Part shown: one piece after another, positions 36,765 to 50,600 of the stretch
Layout of the letters: every line of letters starts with the position of its first letter
Position numbering within the stretch: the stretch's first letter is position 1
Assembly (NCBI GenBank): GCA_028023455.1
Contig: JAQFVV010000022.1
Coordinates: forward strand, 6,343,100 to 6,407,099
From: Epiperipatus broadwayi
Taxonomy: Eukaryota; Onychophora; Udeonychophora; Euonychophora; Peripatidae
DNA: 64,000 nucleotides
Direction: 5' to 3'
The notes under the pieces: generated by a model
Database searches by the model: none
Told to the model about the DNA's origin: nothing
The model's input: only the letters and a program-made list of their open reading frames with translations
Translations under genes and position numbers: made by a program

Positions 36765-39430
36765 TTTAATTTGATTACTAAAAAAGGCTGTATACTTTAT
36801 ACTTTAATATATTTTTATGTTAAATTATTAAAATTATTTTTAAAAAATTTACACGTACTTATATATAAATAAATTTAATTTATAAAATCAACGAAACACC
36901 AGATACCAATACTTTTATAGAGCAAAACATTTTATTCCAATTCTATGAAAAAAAAAAGAAGAGTAAAAGATGAGGCTATAAGAAAGATATATTACATCCC
37001 AAAAATCCAGATCAAAAATTCCTTACTCATGAAAACAGCATTAGATATAGATATAAAAACTATTATTATCATTTTATTCATTATTGAAAGTTCCACAGGA
37101 TGACAGAACACAAATAAGAGAAATAGATTTGTTATAGGAGTAGTAATGAAAATTTATATCTTCAGATATAATCTTTGTGAAAAGTGATTTTTTTTTTTTT
37201 ACTTCAAATAATTTTTATTTCTATATATGAATTTTTCATAAAAACCTGTTAAAAGGAAAGAAATGATTTTTTTACCCCTGTTGTTTACATATTATTTTTA
37301 ACTAAAGATCATTTATATGGAGAAAAAAAAGAGCATTAATATATTTAAATAAAATAAATTTCTGCTAAAAATCTTACTTCATGTTTTCCAAATTGTCAGT
37401 TCCTCAAGTTCTAAAAAAAAAAAAATTGGTGAAGATGTCACATTCACTGTCTCATTATCCACTGATTTCAATTATATACTATCCAAAAAAAAAAAAGTTA
37501 AAAAAATTCTTCATATCTTCAACATGGAAATCTTAAAGTAAAACTCATTACTATCATGTTTCTTTAAATCATGCTTGTACTAGCATGTATTAAGATATTT
37601 ATCTTTTTTTTAAGTAAAATAGCATACTATTGAATATTAATTTTTTAATTTTAAAAAAAATTGAAAGAAATCAGTATTATCAAAAAGTAGCCAAGTATTT
37701 TAATTCTATCTCCATATGCTTGCTGCTTTCTTCATTGTTCTTTAACTTCAAAAGCATTCGTGAGATTAATTTGACAAGATTTTTGGAAAAATATATATAT
37801 ATTTTGTGTAATTAATTAAAGATTCATCATTATTTTTAGACAATAATTACGTAATAATTATTAAAAATCAAAATTATACATCATTATACTTTTATTTTAT
37901 ATGTATATGCTTTATTTTTAAAATAGAAGGTAATAACGTTAAGGTTATCGTTAACAAAAAAAAAGAAGACATTCTGATCATCCACCTTAACAAAATGATC
38001 ACCATTATGTCATTACCTAATTCAGTGTTATGAAAATTATAAAATAATTTAATATTTTAAAACAGAATTTGATAGATTTATCAAAGACTAACATAATTCA
38101 TTCACATTTTAAAAATAAATTTGAAGTAAAAAAAATTTCATTTATTTTCTGAAGACTTTTTCTGCAGATAGTTAAATGACATTTTACATCCTTTGTTCAC
38201 TGTTAATTATTATTTTTTCAATATTTGCCAACTTCAATTATAATTTTCTAGAATGTTTTTCAATTCGAGTCCAATTTTATTGAATTCTAACACAGAATAA
38301 TGGTTGAAAGATTAAATAAAAGGAAAAGTATCAAGAGAGAATAATGGACAAAAAAATATTAAATTCATAAATTTAAAAAATTTAATTGCTTACACTTATA
38401 TTATTTTCCAATAGCCAGTAGCCCTTTTTTTTTGTCTTGCAATAAATCACATGCAAAATCTTGCCATTGTCACATGCATGCGATCATTCTGTTATAGTAA
38501 TCTAAGGCAGATTTTTTTTTAATTTAAAATTTTGTTTGAAATTGCTTCAAAACTTAAAACCAATGATCACAACAATTCTGTCAAGATTATAAAAATTTGT
38601 AAGAATAAATGCTAAAATATTGTGCCGGTCACTCTATGAGTAACCACACACATAGTGGCTGTAGTGAAGCTACAGCTCAGTTATATACATTAATGTTATT
38701 TAGCTATTATATAAACTGTATAAAATGGATGAAATTATCTGTGTATATATTTCTTACCCACATACACATGCAAAAATATTAACTTCTCAAAGTGTAAATT
38801 GACACATAATGTTATATTATATATGCGTACAGTATTTTTGATTCATTTTATTTTTTTTAATAAATGTAAACATGTTACATTTATAATTTTATATTATAGT
38901 TTTTGATTTTTTTTCTGTAAAAAGTTGTTTACATGTTGGTACGTTTTATAGAAAATAAAAACAGATAAAATAATTATAAAGTAATTGTAAATGTTCCAAC
39001 ACTTCATCGTTGATATATATTTTTTTTAATTAGCAGATTTTCAATTAATCCATTAAAAAAAATCATACGGCTATTGTACTACCAAAAATAAAAATGCACT
39101 AATGAATTTTTAGCCATTCTGCTTTGTACTTATTTTTACTAACAAAGGAGTACAAAGACTTTGGATGCCAAGAGAGATAGACAATCTTGTTAATTTTAAT
39201 CTAGAGCAAAAGAAGTTTTTTTCTTTGTATGTAAATTTGAAATTGATGTCATCAATTAATGGTCTGAGTTGCCCGGATAAGTTAAATTAAAAATATTGTA
39301 AAATTTAATTAAAAATAACATTCTGTAAGAAAAAAACTATGTAAGTTATTTTTAAATCAATTAGCCACCAAGATATATGCTTGGGGCAATGATTCAAAGG
39401 GGGGTAAACAAATTGTCCATGTAATGGAGG
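36765..39430. other. AT-rich DNA, no gene
   Basis: No gene recognised. At about 38625-38690 a GC-richer patch contains GCTGTAGTGAAGCTACAGC, a short palindrome, unassigned. Confidence 0.5.
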
Positions 39431-39439
39431 TGCTATATA

Positions 39440-40280
39440 TATACTGCTCACCCGGTGCTGGGCGATCATTACTCTCTTAATCTTTTTCTGCTTGTTCTGA
39501 TTCGTTTTTCCAGAAAGACTTCAAGGGATTTTTTCTCGCTGCTTATTCTGGTTCGTTTTCCTAGAGAGAAACCTCAAAGAGATTATTTTGCTTCTTATTT
39601 TAATTAGTCTTTCTAGAGAGACTTCATATGAGATTATGATTCTTATTATCCTTTTTAACTAGAGAAATTGAAAAAGCAAGCTAAGCCATTGTAGAAGACA
39701 TCTTGTATGACCATTGCAGGACGACTAGTATTATATTTTAGTCCCTGCCAATATTTCATGACCCCCGACTAAAGCTGAGATTACTTACACAGAATACCAG
39801 TTATGGGGTACAGACTTAAAATTAAATGGTGAGAGCCACAGTCAGTTCGGAGAATTAAGTTGCCGTAATCTTGCAGTGCTGAAGAGTTCCTCTCGTCGCC
39901 AGTTGCATGCTGCGCTCGCCTCATGTCCAGGCCACAATTTAGAGGACATGAACTACCAAGAAAAAGCTTAGAGCCGAGTCTTCACGGAATCATTTCCAAG
40001 AAATAGTAGTATTCGTCTGATTGCCACAGTGTTAATAATCACAAAATGAACACCCTTCCTATACCAACCAACAAGATGATTATAGGGTAGAAGCCAGCTT
40101 CAGTACACCCATCCAGCTCCTTCCAAGGCTGTTAAAATGTAGCCATCCAGATCCAGCAGATATTGATGATAAAGATCACCAACCACCATAGTGAAAATAA
40201 AGAAATCCTTGCCACCCTGATGAACAGATATATAGCACGTTCAGAGACCCAAGTCCGGAGGAAGTCCCAAGACACCGGAG
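39440..40280 (+). promoter_or_regulatory. TATA box with long exon-like, GC-richer segment and possible splice donor
   Basis: CTATATATATACTGCTCACC near 39434-39453 looks like a TATA box upstream of GGGCGATCATTACTCTC. About 800 bases follow with clearly less AT bias, including three diverged copies of a short unit (GATTCGTTTTTCCAGAAAGA, TGGTTCGTTTTCCTAGAGAG, AATTAGTCTTTCTAGAGAG at about 39500-39620). The segment ends near 40274-40281 with CCGGAGGGTAAAAC, a possible splice donor. No long open frame exists. A non-coding first exon or the leader/LTR of an unrecognised retroelement are both possible. Confidence 0.35.
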
Positions 40281-40284
40281 GGTA

Positions 40285-43200
40285 AAACTTGTTTCAACCT
40301 TTTAATAATATTATTTTCTTTTTGTGTTTTAAAATTTGTTCAACCTTTTTAATATTATTTTTTTTTTTACTACTTATATATTTATATTATATCACATCTT
40401 TAAAATCTAATTATGCTAGAGATCTAATTTATATTTCAGTAGTGCATGTATGTAAGTCATTTATTCACTACGTGCAAGATTCCTAAGTCAGTCATTCGTT
40501 CACATTTGTTTTGTAAGCCGAGTATGTGCATCTTACATCGTATAATAATTATGCTCAAACCATTTAAATGTGTATACATTAAGTTAAGTCAATGCGCATA
40601 AAATGATCGTATTATTTTATTTCTTGATATGTTTAAGTGTATGTTAATGCACTATTTTAAAATATTAAACTGTGGAATGAATGCAGAAATGAGCATACAT
40701 GTACGACCGAATATTTAATGATCTCATATTATTTTTTCTTTATTATTATTGCCTAATATCTACGTGTGGGTATAGCACTCAGACCACTTCATCCAAACAT
40801 TTTTTTTATGAATTAATTAAGGGAAACAGATTAAATAATTTATTTTCTTTTATTTATGTAATCGGTGATGGGAAAGTGGGATTTAAAACATATTAATTGA
40901 TATGTATAATAAATATTTTATAACTTATTTAGTGGTGTTATATTTATTTTACTTCATTTCTGAAAATATGACACAAGTAAATATATTTCCGTGAGCGACT
41001 TTTTAAATTTCTTTTATATCACCTGAGATAAGAGGGCTGAGTCTAGCAAGTGGGATACAACTTTATCGGGCCTTAGAGAGTTGGTATATGTTAGGTAATG
41101 GGTTGTATATCCTTCCAGTTGGGGATTTTCTCTGTCTGGGAATAGTGCGCAAAGACATGTAGTATTCACGCTCTTTCAAAGATCTGCAGCCACTAACGTT
41201 TTGACAGTCGTTGGCATGCTAATGAAATAACCATGTTCAAGATCTTGCAGAATTTATAGTCTGCTAATATAAATTAGATTATTGAACGTATATTTTTATT
41301 AAAATGAATATTGATATCTCACCCTAAGAGCTACTATCACCTCATGCCAAATATATACGTTAAAAGTTAGAACGGGGTTGAGATTTGTCCGGTACAATAT
41401 AAAGTATTAATTACTTAAAATATATTGCATTCTCAAGTCTGTTATTTATAATAAGAAATCACTCGTCTCTGAAATGAAAAAAAAAAACAAATTCAGTATA
41501 ACTTTTTAAATTATAAAAGGAAAAGGATGCAATACATTTCATTATTTTTTTTAAAGAATGTGAGCACATACATATATCATGTCTTACATTATGTTCTCAA
41601 TTTATTATTTGACCTTTTCCTAACTTACATTCTTTTCTTTTTAATTACAACTATTGACAAACTTAATTTGTATAATGTACTGTAATGCTAAAATTATCCA
41701 TGTTCTATATTTACATTATACAAGATTACATAATTAACAATATGTAATATAAGCAAAACATTGTAAACACAAGTTACCATACACTAACTTATACAATTCA
41801 GTAGATGGTTAAAAACAAAATATAGTGAATAGAGCCTCTCCACACTATTACTTTTTTAAAAAATATCACAACCATAAAAACACCTAAGACTTTTTGTACA
41901 ATAGTTATCAACATAAGCAATAAATTTCAAGACTTCATTTTTTATGCTGGTACTTCTTCATCTTCTTTAAAACCTGACCCAAATTAAGATTACTGCTTTT
42001 GCCTTCAATTAAAAAAATATTCTAAAATAATAATAATAATCTAATAACCTCCTATTGATTTACAATTATACTGATTAGACAAATTTCCCCATTGCTTTCT
42101 ATCATATTCAACACATGGATTTAATTAATATTTTAAATAAAGATTAAAATGAAATACTATCTTTATATAAAAAAAAATCAAATAAAAGATGATGAAATGA
42201 AAGAATAAGAATAAGCAATGAATAATAACTTATAACACAACTTAATATATTTGAATATTTAGGAAGCTGAATAAGTAATTAATGATGAAAGTAAGGGTTA
42301 AAAAAATTCAAGAAAAATTGCAATTATTTGATAGTCATTAGAAATTAGATTTTAAAAAAAAGTTTCTAAATCTCATTTGGAAACAACTTTAAATGGATCA
42401 GAAATAAACAATTAGACAAAGAGGGGAAAAAACGGTTGAAGACTTTAGAAAGATGATATGGAAAAAAATTAAAAAGATAAATTGGAAAATTAGCAATATA
42501 TAATTGTTGAAAAGAGAAAGACTGTTTAATGAGGAAATTATGAGATGTTAAAACTATGGAGTTAAAAAAAAAATGGCAGAAAAAATAAATTCATAATATT
42601 AAGAAAGAAAATAATTATAAGGACATTTAAAAATGGAGTAAAAAATGAGCTGATTTGGTTAATAAGACTTATCTGTTGATGACAATATTTGATGTTTTCA
42701 AAAAAAAATCTTAAAAAAGAATCTTAGCTATAAAAAAAAAAAATGCTTATCTCTCCTCCCTTTCTCATTATACAGCAACATTATAAATAAAAATTATTTG
42801 TTTTTATTCATTTATGACAATAAATATATTTTAATCAGATGCTTTTGCACACATATATAGGAAATGCAGATAGAAATATTTTAATCTGACTCACTATATT
42901 CAACAAATTTTATCATCAGACTTTCATAAAACTCAAGATTATTATTTAATATCTTTATGTAATCTTGCATAGATATATTTTTTTAAAAAAGAACACTACA
43001 AAAATAAAACACAATTAAATAAGTAAAAATCTTCATCTTAAATGTAATCACTATGTTTATATTTGTGTTTTTTATTACATTTGTGGATTTGAAGGAGCAG
43101 GAAGTTCGAATATTTTTAAGTTTTTAAAAATAGAGTTCAATGAAGTAAAAAAAGGATAGAGGAATTAATCAATTATCTTTAACTTTTTTTTTTGTTATAC

Positions 43201-43745
43201 AAAAATAAATACAATAAAAAAAAAAAATACAATAAGAACCCCCACATTCATATTCATTCATAATTTTTAAAAAAAAACTTTTTAAAAAAAGTATAAATTT
43301 AAATTAATAAATTTCACATATATACCTTACTTATATGAGTATCATGAATCATCTTGTATATTCAAACCTGCTTCCTACATTTATTTTATTTGCACTATTC
43401 CAATTTTTTTTATACTTATTTGTGTTGTATCTTGAAGGTATGCATACATGCTAAACACATGCATTTAATATTTATTTTATGTAGGATTTATCATTATCAA
43501 TGATTTCAAGATCTTCAGGGAGATTTGAAACCAAATGGCAGCAGATATGAGAGAACTATTATACACTATATATATTAAAATTAATTAGTAATTATATTTA
43601 ATATCTGAATAAATTTCTACCACTTTAATAGTTTTAGTGAAAATTAAAGACTTGGAATGTTTAATGGAAGTAGAAATAAAGTGCAATCTTACTCCAACAA
43701 ATTTACTAATCTAGGTAATCTCAAGAATTAAGGATAACAATAGTA
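40285..43745. other. AT-rich DNA with one balanced patch, no gene
   Basis: 40980-41400 is less AT-biased (for example GGGATACAACTTTATCGGGC, GATCTGCAGCCACTAACG) and may belong to the island starting at 39440. The remainder is AT-rich with short A/T runs and no recognisable frame. Confidence 0.5.
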
Positions 43746-43753
43746 CACTAGAA

Positions 43754-46626
43754 CAGCATTTCTAAAACTGGATCGTGACCCCATTTCGGTCACGAAGCGA
43801 AAAGTTGGAATCACGAAAATTTAATTCAGATACATGAATTTAAAGAAATATTAGTTGCAATCTCTTCATTATCTTTAATTTAATATATTACATTTTCTGT
43901 ACAGCACAATTATAAAATTGTAATGATAGCCCAAGTAGAGCTGTAAATTATTATTTACATATTGAAAAATAACACTAAATGCATCATAATAGTGGTGTCA
44001 CATTGCAATTTCAACATATAAGTTATTACAGAATCAAAATATATGGCTGCAGTGGCGAGAATAAGGTTGGTGCCTCTGTGATTATATAATGCATTTCCGG
44101 TCAAGTTATTTCTTTCAGTTTCATTACAACAAGTGACCTCATCGCAAGAACAATACAATATTATATTTTACTGTTTTACTCAACTAAGGTTAGTACTTAT
44201 TTAAATAAATATTATGAAAGATATTATTTTTTTATATATAAAAATGCTTGTATACTTTTTTATTCAAAATTTATCATCCTATTAGTTATTATAAAAATTT
44301 ATTTTTTATTTGAAACTTATTGTCATTTATTTATTAACAAGTAAAAACATATTCCTATTTTTTAAACTTAACAGGTAATTTATAATTGATTTATTGATAT
44401 TTTTAAATAATAAAACATACAGGGATATTAAAAAATAGAACATACGGGAGTAAATATGCTTCATATAATTAAACAAAAAATTTGGTGTCTCTGCTAACTA
44501 ATAAGTACTGTTATTTTATTTATATTTTAGAATAAAAATACTTTTTACCCATGGATAAATGGTTGAACTTGAGTACCAAAGGTAATGATGTAGATGGCAA
44601 TGCTACACAGTCTCCTCAAGCAGGATTTTGTAAGCAGAAAGAGGCATCTAAGATGCGAAAAAGAAAATATGATGAGACATTTCTCCAATTTGCTTTACTT
44701 TCAACAACTGTGATGGTAATGAACAGCCCCTTTGTTTAATTTGCAATAATGTTTTGTCTATGGAGAGTATGAAACCATCAAAATTAAAAAAGCATTTTAA
44801 ATCCAAGCATTCTTCATATCTCAATAAACCAAAAGAATATTTCAAACAACTGTTAAAAACTTCAAATAAAGAAAAACAATATTTTGAGAAATTTATAATG
44901 AAAAATATTTACTCGCATCATATGAAGTTTCATATCTGCTTGCCAAAAATAAAAAACCATATACCATTGGAGAAGATCTTATATTACCTGCTACTATTAA
45001 AATGGTAGAAATACTTTACAAAAGTAAATATGGTGATGAAATTCAGAAAATTCTTTTATCAAATGACACTGTCACTAATAGAATTTCTGAAATTAGCAAT
45101 GACCAATTTGAGCAACTTATTACTAGACTTAAAGAAAACCCAATATTTACAATTCACTTAGATGAAACAACTGATATTTCAAAAAGAGCTCAATTATTAA
45201 TGTATGTCAGATACATTTATAAAGAAACCATTGAGGAAAAATTGTTATTTTGTCATTCTTTGGAAGAACATACAAGAGGGGAAGATATATATATAATAAA
45301 GTAGACAAATTTTTTAAAACTGAAGGCTTAGAATTGAAAAATTGCTTTGGAGTATGCACAGTGGTGCAAAAGCAACGACTGTTGAAAGTATTAAGTTTTA
45401 AATCATTTGTTAAAGCTTCTGCTAATAATCATGTAACTTTTACACACACTGCTTGATTCGAAAGGTCCTTGCAGAAAAAAAATTAACAATGGAATTGAAC
45501 GATGTGCTTCAGGATGCTGTCAAAATTATAAACTTTATTAAAAGCCATGCCCTTAACAGCTGTTTACTTTCAAATCTTTGTAAAAACATAGACTCTGAAT
45601 ACAAAAATTTATTATTACATGCAAAAGTAAGATGGAACTCAAGAGGGCAAAGTATAAGAAGATTATTGTTATTAAAAGAAGAAATTATTGTATTTTTAAC
45701 TAAACAAAAATCTGATATTGCTGCTCTTTTTCAAAATGACTTATGGCTATCAAACCTGTGCTATTTGTCTGATATTTTTGAGAGGCTAAATGATCTTAAC
45801 TTATCTCTTCAAGGGAAAAATAACAATATTTTTACTTTGAATGATAAAATTGATGGTTTTATTAAAAAGGTCAATATTTGGAAGAATAGGGTGGAAAATG
45901 ATTCATTGGAAATGTTTTCGACTATCGACAATTTTATAATTGAAAAAAATAATTGTGAAACTTTAATTGCAAAAATTATTGTAGATCATTTAAAAACCCC
46001 AGAAACACAATTTTGCAAATACTTTATATCAAATTTAGATTTCAAAAAGTTATCTTGCATTCAAAGACCATTTTTGATTGACATTAATGAGATTAATCAC
46101 CTGTCATATAAAGCCCAAGAGGAATTTGCTGAGCTATCGAATGACTCGAACTTAAAACTTGACTTAGCATAAAAATCCTTGACTGAATTCTGGATTGGAA
46201 CTAGGACTGAATTTCCCACAACTTCTGAAATTGCATTAAATATTCTTCTGCCATTCAGCACCGTATACTTATGTCAAATGACTTTTTCAGCTTTAATGTA
46301 TATTAAATGAAATATGGTTCAACACTGAAAAACATTGAAGATGCTTTACGTCCAGCAGTATCAAATATTTCACCAAGATTTAATTTGTTATGCAGCAAAA
46401 AACAAGCACATCTGTCTCATTAGAACGTGATTTTCTTTCATTAATTTTTATATACTTAAAACAAATCCTAAAACTACTTATTTTAATATGTATATTGTTT
46501 ACCAAAGAAATAAATTATTTATGGGAATATTTATTTCTATATCTATTTTATACTTAATATCTGGGCTCGCGAAAAAATCTCGAGGATAAAAAGGCGTCAT
46601 GAATGAAAAAAGTTTAAGAAGCACTG
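43754..46626 (+). mobile_element. Full-length hAT transposon, ZBED5/SCAND3-like (Buster) lineage
   Basis: The left end CAGCATTTCTAAAACT and the reverse-complemented right end CAGTGCTTCTTAAACT match at 13 of 16. The element lies between exact 8-bp duplications, CACTAGAA (43746-43753 and 46627-46634), with central TA as in Buster hATs. A subterminal hairpin CGTGACC...GGTCACG is at 43774-43794. It carries one transposase gene on the plus strand, broken by frameshifts. Length is 2873 bp. Confidence 0.93.
44551..46423 (+). pseudogene. hAT transposase, ZBED5-like
   Basis: The start at 44551 opens MDKWLNLSTKGND. A BED-type finger follows: KRKYDETFLQF, then after a frameshift PLCLICNNVLSMESMKPSKL and KKHFKSKHSS (Cys-2-Cys...His-4-His, about 44725-44815). 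The catalytic domain shows FTIHLDETTDISKRAQLLMY (about 45145-45210, first Asp). The second-Asp region NCFGVCT...QK near 45340-45380 is out of frame and the Asp is lost as read. LLLHAKVRWNSRGQSIRR (about 45610-45660) and a long open stretch to 46172 follow. After one stop, SEIALNILLPFSTVYLCQMT (about 46225-46290) is the dimerisation region; the usual Glu reads Gln. There are at least four frame breaks, so it is inactive, but decay is mild. Confidence 0.9.
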
Positions 46627-46639
46627 CACTAGAATATAC

Positions 46640-47330
46640 TGAAACAGTAAGGTCTGCTTTGCAGATCTTCGTTTCACCTTTTCTCACCTACTTCCTACCC
46701 TCATACCTTAGTTTGAACCCCAATCTATCGTAGTGTGTCTGAAATACACTTATATACCGAAAATCCCGCCTAATTTTAAACCACGAGCACAATGCTCGTA
46801 TTATATATAACTTATTCCCAAATAAAATAAAATATGAATTATATATTTGTTCACATAATTTACATTTATTAAAAAGTTATATAAGTCGTAATTGCGCACA
46901 CACTATGATATCCATTTTAAAACATATCAAAATTATAAATTATTAGTTATTTTGTTTGGATCTATTTACAAATATATTACCGTCGTAATATATTTTGATT
47001 TAAAATAAAATTCATTTAGTAAATATTCGTTTAGTAGATAGATTCAAATATTACAATTTAAAATAAAATAATTTTCGTTTTATTTAATAAAAATCATCCC
47101 AAATATTTCTGTTAAAATAAATGAGGGACAATAGTTTAATTATATAAGTTTATCTAAAAACAGCAGCTGTCCACTTAAGTTTTCTTTAATTAGTAGCAGT
47201 AATTTTAATTAAATCTAGTTTGTAATTCGAATGTCGACGGGGAAGTTAACAAAAGAAATTAATTAATGTTGAATTCCTTTAGACATTTGGATAGATTTAA
47301 TTACAGCAGATAAGTCCAATAATTTTGTAC
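46640..47330. other. Dispersed repeat fragment (copy 2) and AT-rich DNA
   Basis: 46650-46725 carries CTGCTTTGCAGAT and GTTTGAACCCCAA, the counterparts of the fragment at 20395-20480. The rest is AT-rich with no gene. Confidence 0.4.
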
Positions 47331-47361
47331 GCTCCAGGACAAGTCTATTGTTAAATTTTAC

Positions 47362-47655
47362 TATAAAAAGGATGTTTTTCTTTTGTTCTCCATTCTAAGC
47401 TTTTAAAGAATTCTGAGTTGTCTAAAGGTTTCTGAGTTGTTCTAAAATTCTAATAATTTGCTAACCTTGACATGTCCGAGTAGAGGCGTTTAAGATGGCT
47501 ATGTCCCCTCGGAATAGCCAGCCGCTGCTCCATACCATCAGAAATTATCACACGGATCCCGGAACTGCTGCTGCCGCTGCCAAAATATGAACATTCCAGA
47601 TTTTGCTGCTGAATTATAAAACCTGCCAAACATCTACCTGCAAATGCTTCTCCAG
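47362..47655 (+). promoter_or_regulatory. TATA box with exon-like segment and possible splice donor
   Basis: CTATAAAAAGGATG at about 47361 is a strong TATA box followed by TTTTTCTTTTGTTCTCC. A GC-richer segment then includes GCCAGCCGCTGCTCC and ACTGCTGCTGCCGCTGCC. It ends at CCAGAG|GTAACCC near 47652-47664, a good match to a splice donor. No frame of useful length. The same order (TATA, pyrimidine tract with TTTTGTTC, GC-richer body, donor) is seen at 20994-21330. Confidence 0.38.
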
Positions 47656-47699
47656 AGGTAACCCAAATTAACCCAAGAGCTCTTGTGATCACTAACTAA

Positions 47700-50600
47700 C
47701 ATGCTATAGCTATTTAACATTGTTTTCTTATATTTCACAACTTCATTATGTATTTCTTTCATGTATTTAAATATACTCAACATTTTGCTCTATCCTTGGG
47801 TTAATATTTTCTATTTATAAAGCTTTCTTTTATTTTATTATGATAATGTGTCAGAATCGTCTTTGACCGAGTGAACTATTCCCTCTATTGAAAATAAGAC
47901 GCCGCTATTAAGGCATATTTTAAATTTATAATTTTCCAATTTTATTGTCTTGCAAATCACTCGTTCGAGGGCGATTCTTTTCTTTAATGTAATATAATCA
48001 CATAGTTTAAAATCTACATGCTATTGATTTTAATCTAATATAAGAGTATGTGCGAGGTCAATGATTAAATGTGTCCCTTAATGCATGATTGCATATATAA
48101 ATCTATACTTACTTTTCAAACCCGCAAGCATGCATTTTCCTATTTTAATTACCGTGTTCTACTTTCATTATAAAGTTCATCATTGACGTCGAGAATGTGC
48201 GGACCCTCTTAAATGAATTTCGGGGAATTTGATTGGGCATTTCTCTTAATCCAAGTAAAACCCATTTAGTATGTTTTTATATACACTAGTCTCGTATTGC
48301 TGGTACATGAATTGGTTGTTGAGACCGCTTTGTTTTATTTTTCCAAGGATTCTTTACACGGCAAAGTCCGTTCTTTTCGCTTATTGCAAGTTTCCAGGCA
48401 GAGGGTGTTCACAAATGACACCCCTGGGAATTAAACGCAATCGTCACACAGTCGCTAAGTTTCGGCTGTTCGTCAAAATACTTTCCTACGGGTTAGCGGC
48501 GAGATGCCCTCCGTAATTATTCCGGATCTTCAATATTGTTTCATTTTATATTTATTTTACAAAGCATCCGTGACTTAAACGAGTCACACCCTCCAACTTT
48601 ATAAATTCACTATCAGCAATACTGACCTCCCAATACAAATCTATTATTATTATTCTCAAATAAATGTTTTGATCCCATTCCCACGTTTGCTTAGTAAGCT
48701 TTAATCCGCACTATTCTCGAAATCAATAAATATTTTAGAACATTTAATTTCAAATATTGTCTTAAACTTGTCTATTTACTCAAAGCACCTTGCACATGTT
48801 CCTATCTTGTCAAGCACATTATCGTAACGCTATTAGCCCGAGGAATAGAATATATCACTCTGTTTTAAAACCTTTTGTCATTACTGAAATATAAATGCCA
48901 ACAATTCTTTAATACGCGTCCCTGTCTCATATAAGCAGACAGTGGCGTTATATATATATTTATATAAATAAATTGTGTGAAATTATTTAAAACTAAATGT
49001 GATCTCTTATTTTATTTGATTCCTATCACTGTCTCGGTCTAGATATATATATTTTCTGCATTTCTTTTGTAAATCCATAGACGTTAATTAGCCACCCAAA
49101 CTTATCTTAGTATAGAGTCTTTTGTTTCTCCCTGACCACCAAGCACCGGTAAAAGGTTATACTAGTTGTAGCATCAGATGCGTTATCATGCAGGTGGCGC
49201 TGTGAAATTTGGACTTTAGATTCGAACTTAGTATATCTAGAAGGCAACCCCTCCTAGAATGTTCAGTTTAGTGTCTGGGGTTTGAATTATGCAGTGTGTT
49301 AGCGAGATAGACGATTCTGACTGTTACAATACAGTATAAACCATACAACAAAATTTAAAACTAATAAACGAAATTATGTTGAAATTCAACAAAAGTAGTT
49401 AGCAAATTAATTTACATTGCAATCCTGAATATAAAAATCATTGAATTATTCAAAATTTTCAAAAATTAACCGACCTCAAAATATGCATATTACATATAGA
49501 ATGTCAAATCATACCCAGAAAATACTATAATTATCTTTAACACAAAGTCAGCATAACGATGGATTTCAAAATTTTTATCAGTACTCATAAATAAAGCTAA
49601 GACAAAAAGCAAAACTATAGCACCACAGTTTGAAAATTATAAATTATGACAGAAATAAATTCAAAAAAGTATATTTCATTTTAATAAAAAATTAAAATTC
49701 ACATTGAAGCACAAAATTTCAATGATACTAAAAAAAAATCAAATAACATTAATGATATTATTGTAAAAATTAAGAATGTAAATAAAGATAACTGACATTT
49801 AACAAAAAGAAAAAATAATAAACTATTGCAACTTTCAACAAATTTTAAGAGTCCATGGAAAAATTTAATATATAATAATATAAAGAAAAAAAAAGTTATA
49901 TCATTTTATATAAATTTATTTTATTATTAATACCTAAAATTATATTTTTGATTATTTTTAGCACAATTTTAACATTTTTTCCATCATATTAAGAAAAGTT
50001 TAAGCAATTCTTTTACTACAATTATCCTGTTTTTTAAGCCGCATAAATGTCAAAAAAAAAAAAAAACCAACAGTATAATATATATTTAAAACAAATATTT
50101 TCAATGTTTTTAATAAAATTCTTAAAAGTAAGATCAGTCAATAGAAAAGAATACATAAAAAAAATTAAGTTATTAATAAAAATAATTTATTTTAACAATT
50201 ATTTAAATCATTAATTTTTAACAGTTCTGATACGACCATAAAGATTCTTTATAAATGAATATTTCACCTTTTTTCAAAACTTAATATGCAAAAACTTCAT
50301 TATTAGATAGAACTCTATAAATGATTTAAAAAGATATTATATTGAGTTAAAAATATATATTTGAAAGGTTCTGCTTAAAATTAAATTTAAAAATCAAAAT
50401 TCAAATATCAATTCTCTTTCCCAATTTGATAATTTTTAAATGATCCATAATACTTTTTAATCCACTTTTTCTTTTAAAATCTACTTTATTATCATTGAAA
50501 TTTTATATATAAACAAATATTACTTTCCTAAGATCATTGTCAAAATAATCAATGCTAATCCAAATTAAAAAAATATAATAGTGAAAAATTTAATTATAAA

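Noticed and set aside
38625-38690. Short palindromic GC-richer patch considered as an LTR end
   Set aside because: No second copy at LTR distance, no primer-binding site and no retroelement genes nearby.
48271-48516. 81-codon plus-strand frame in a GC-richer stretch
   Set aside because: No motif, no splice context and no recognisable similarity.
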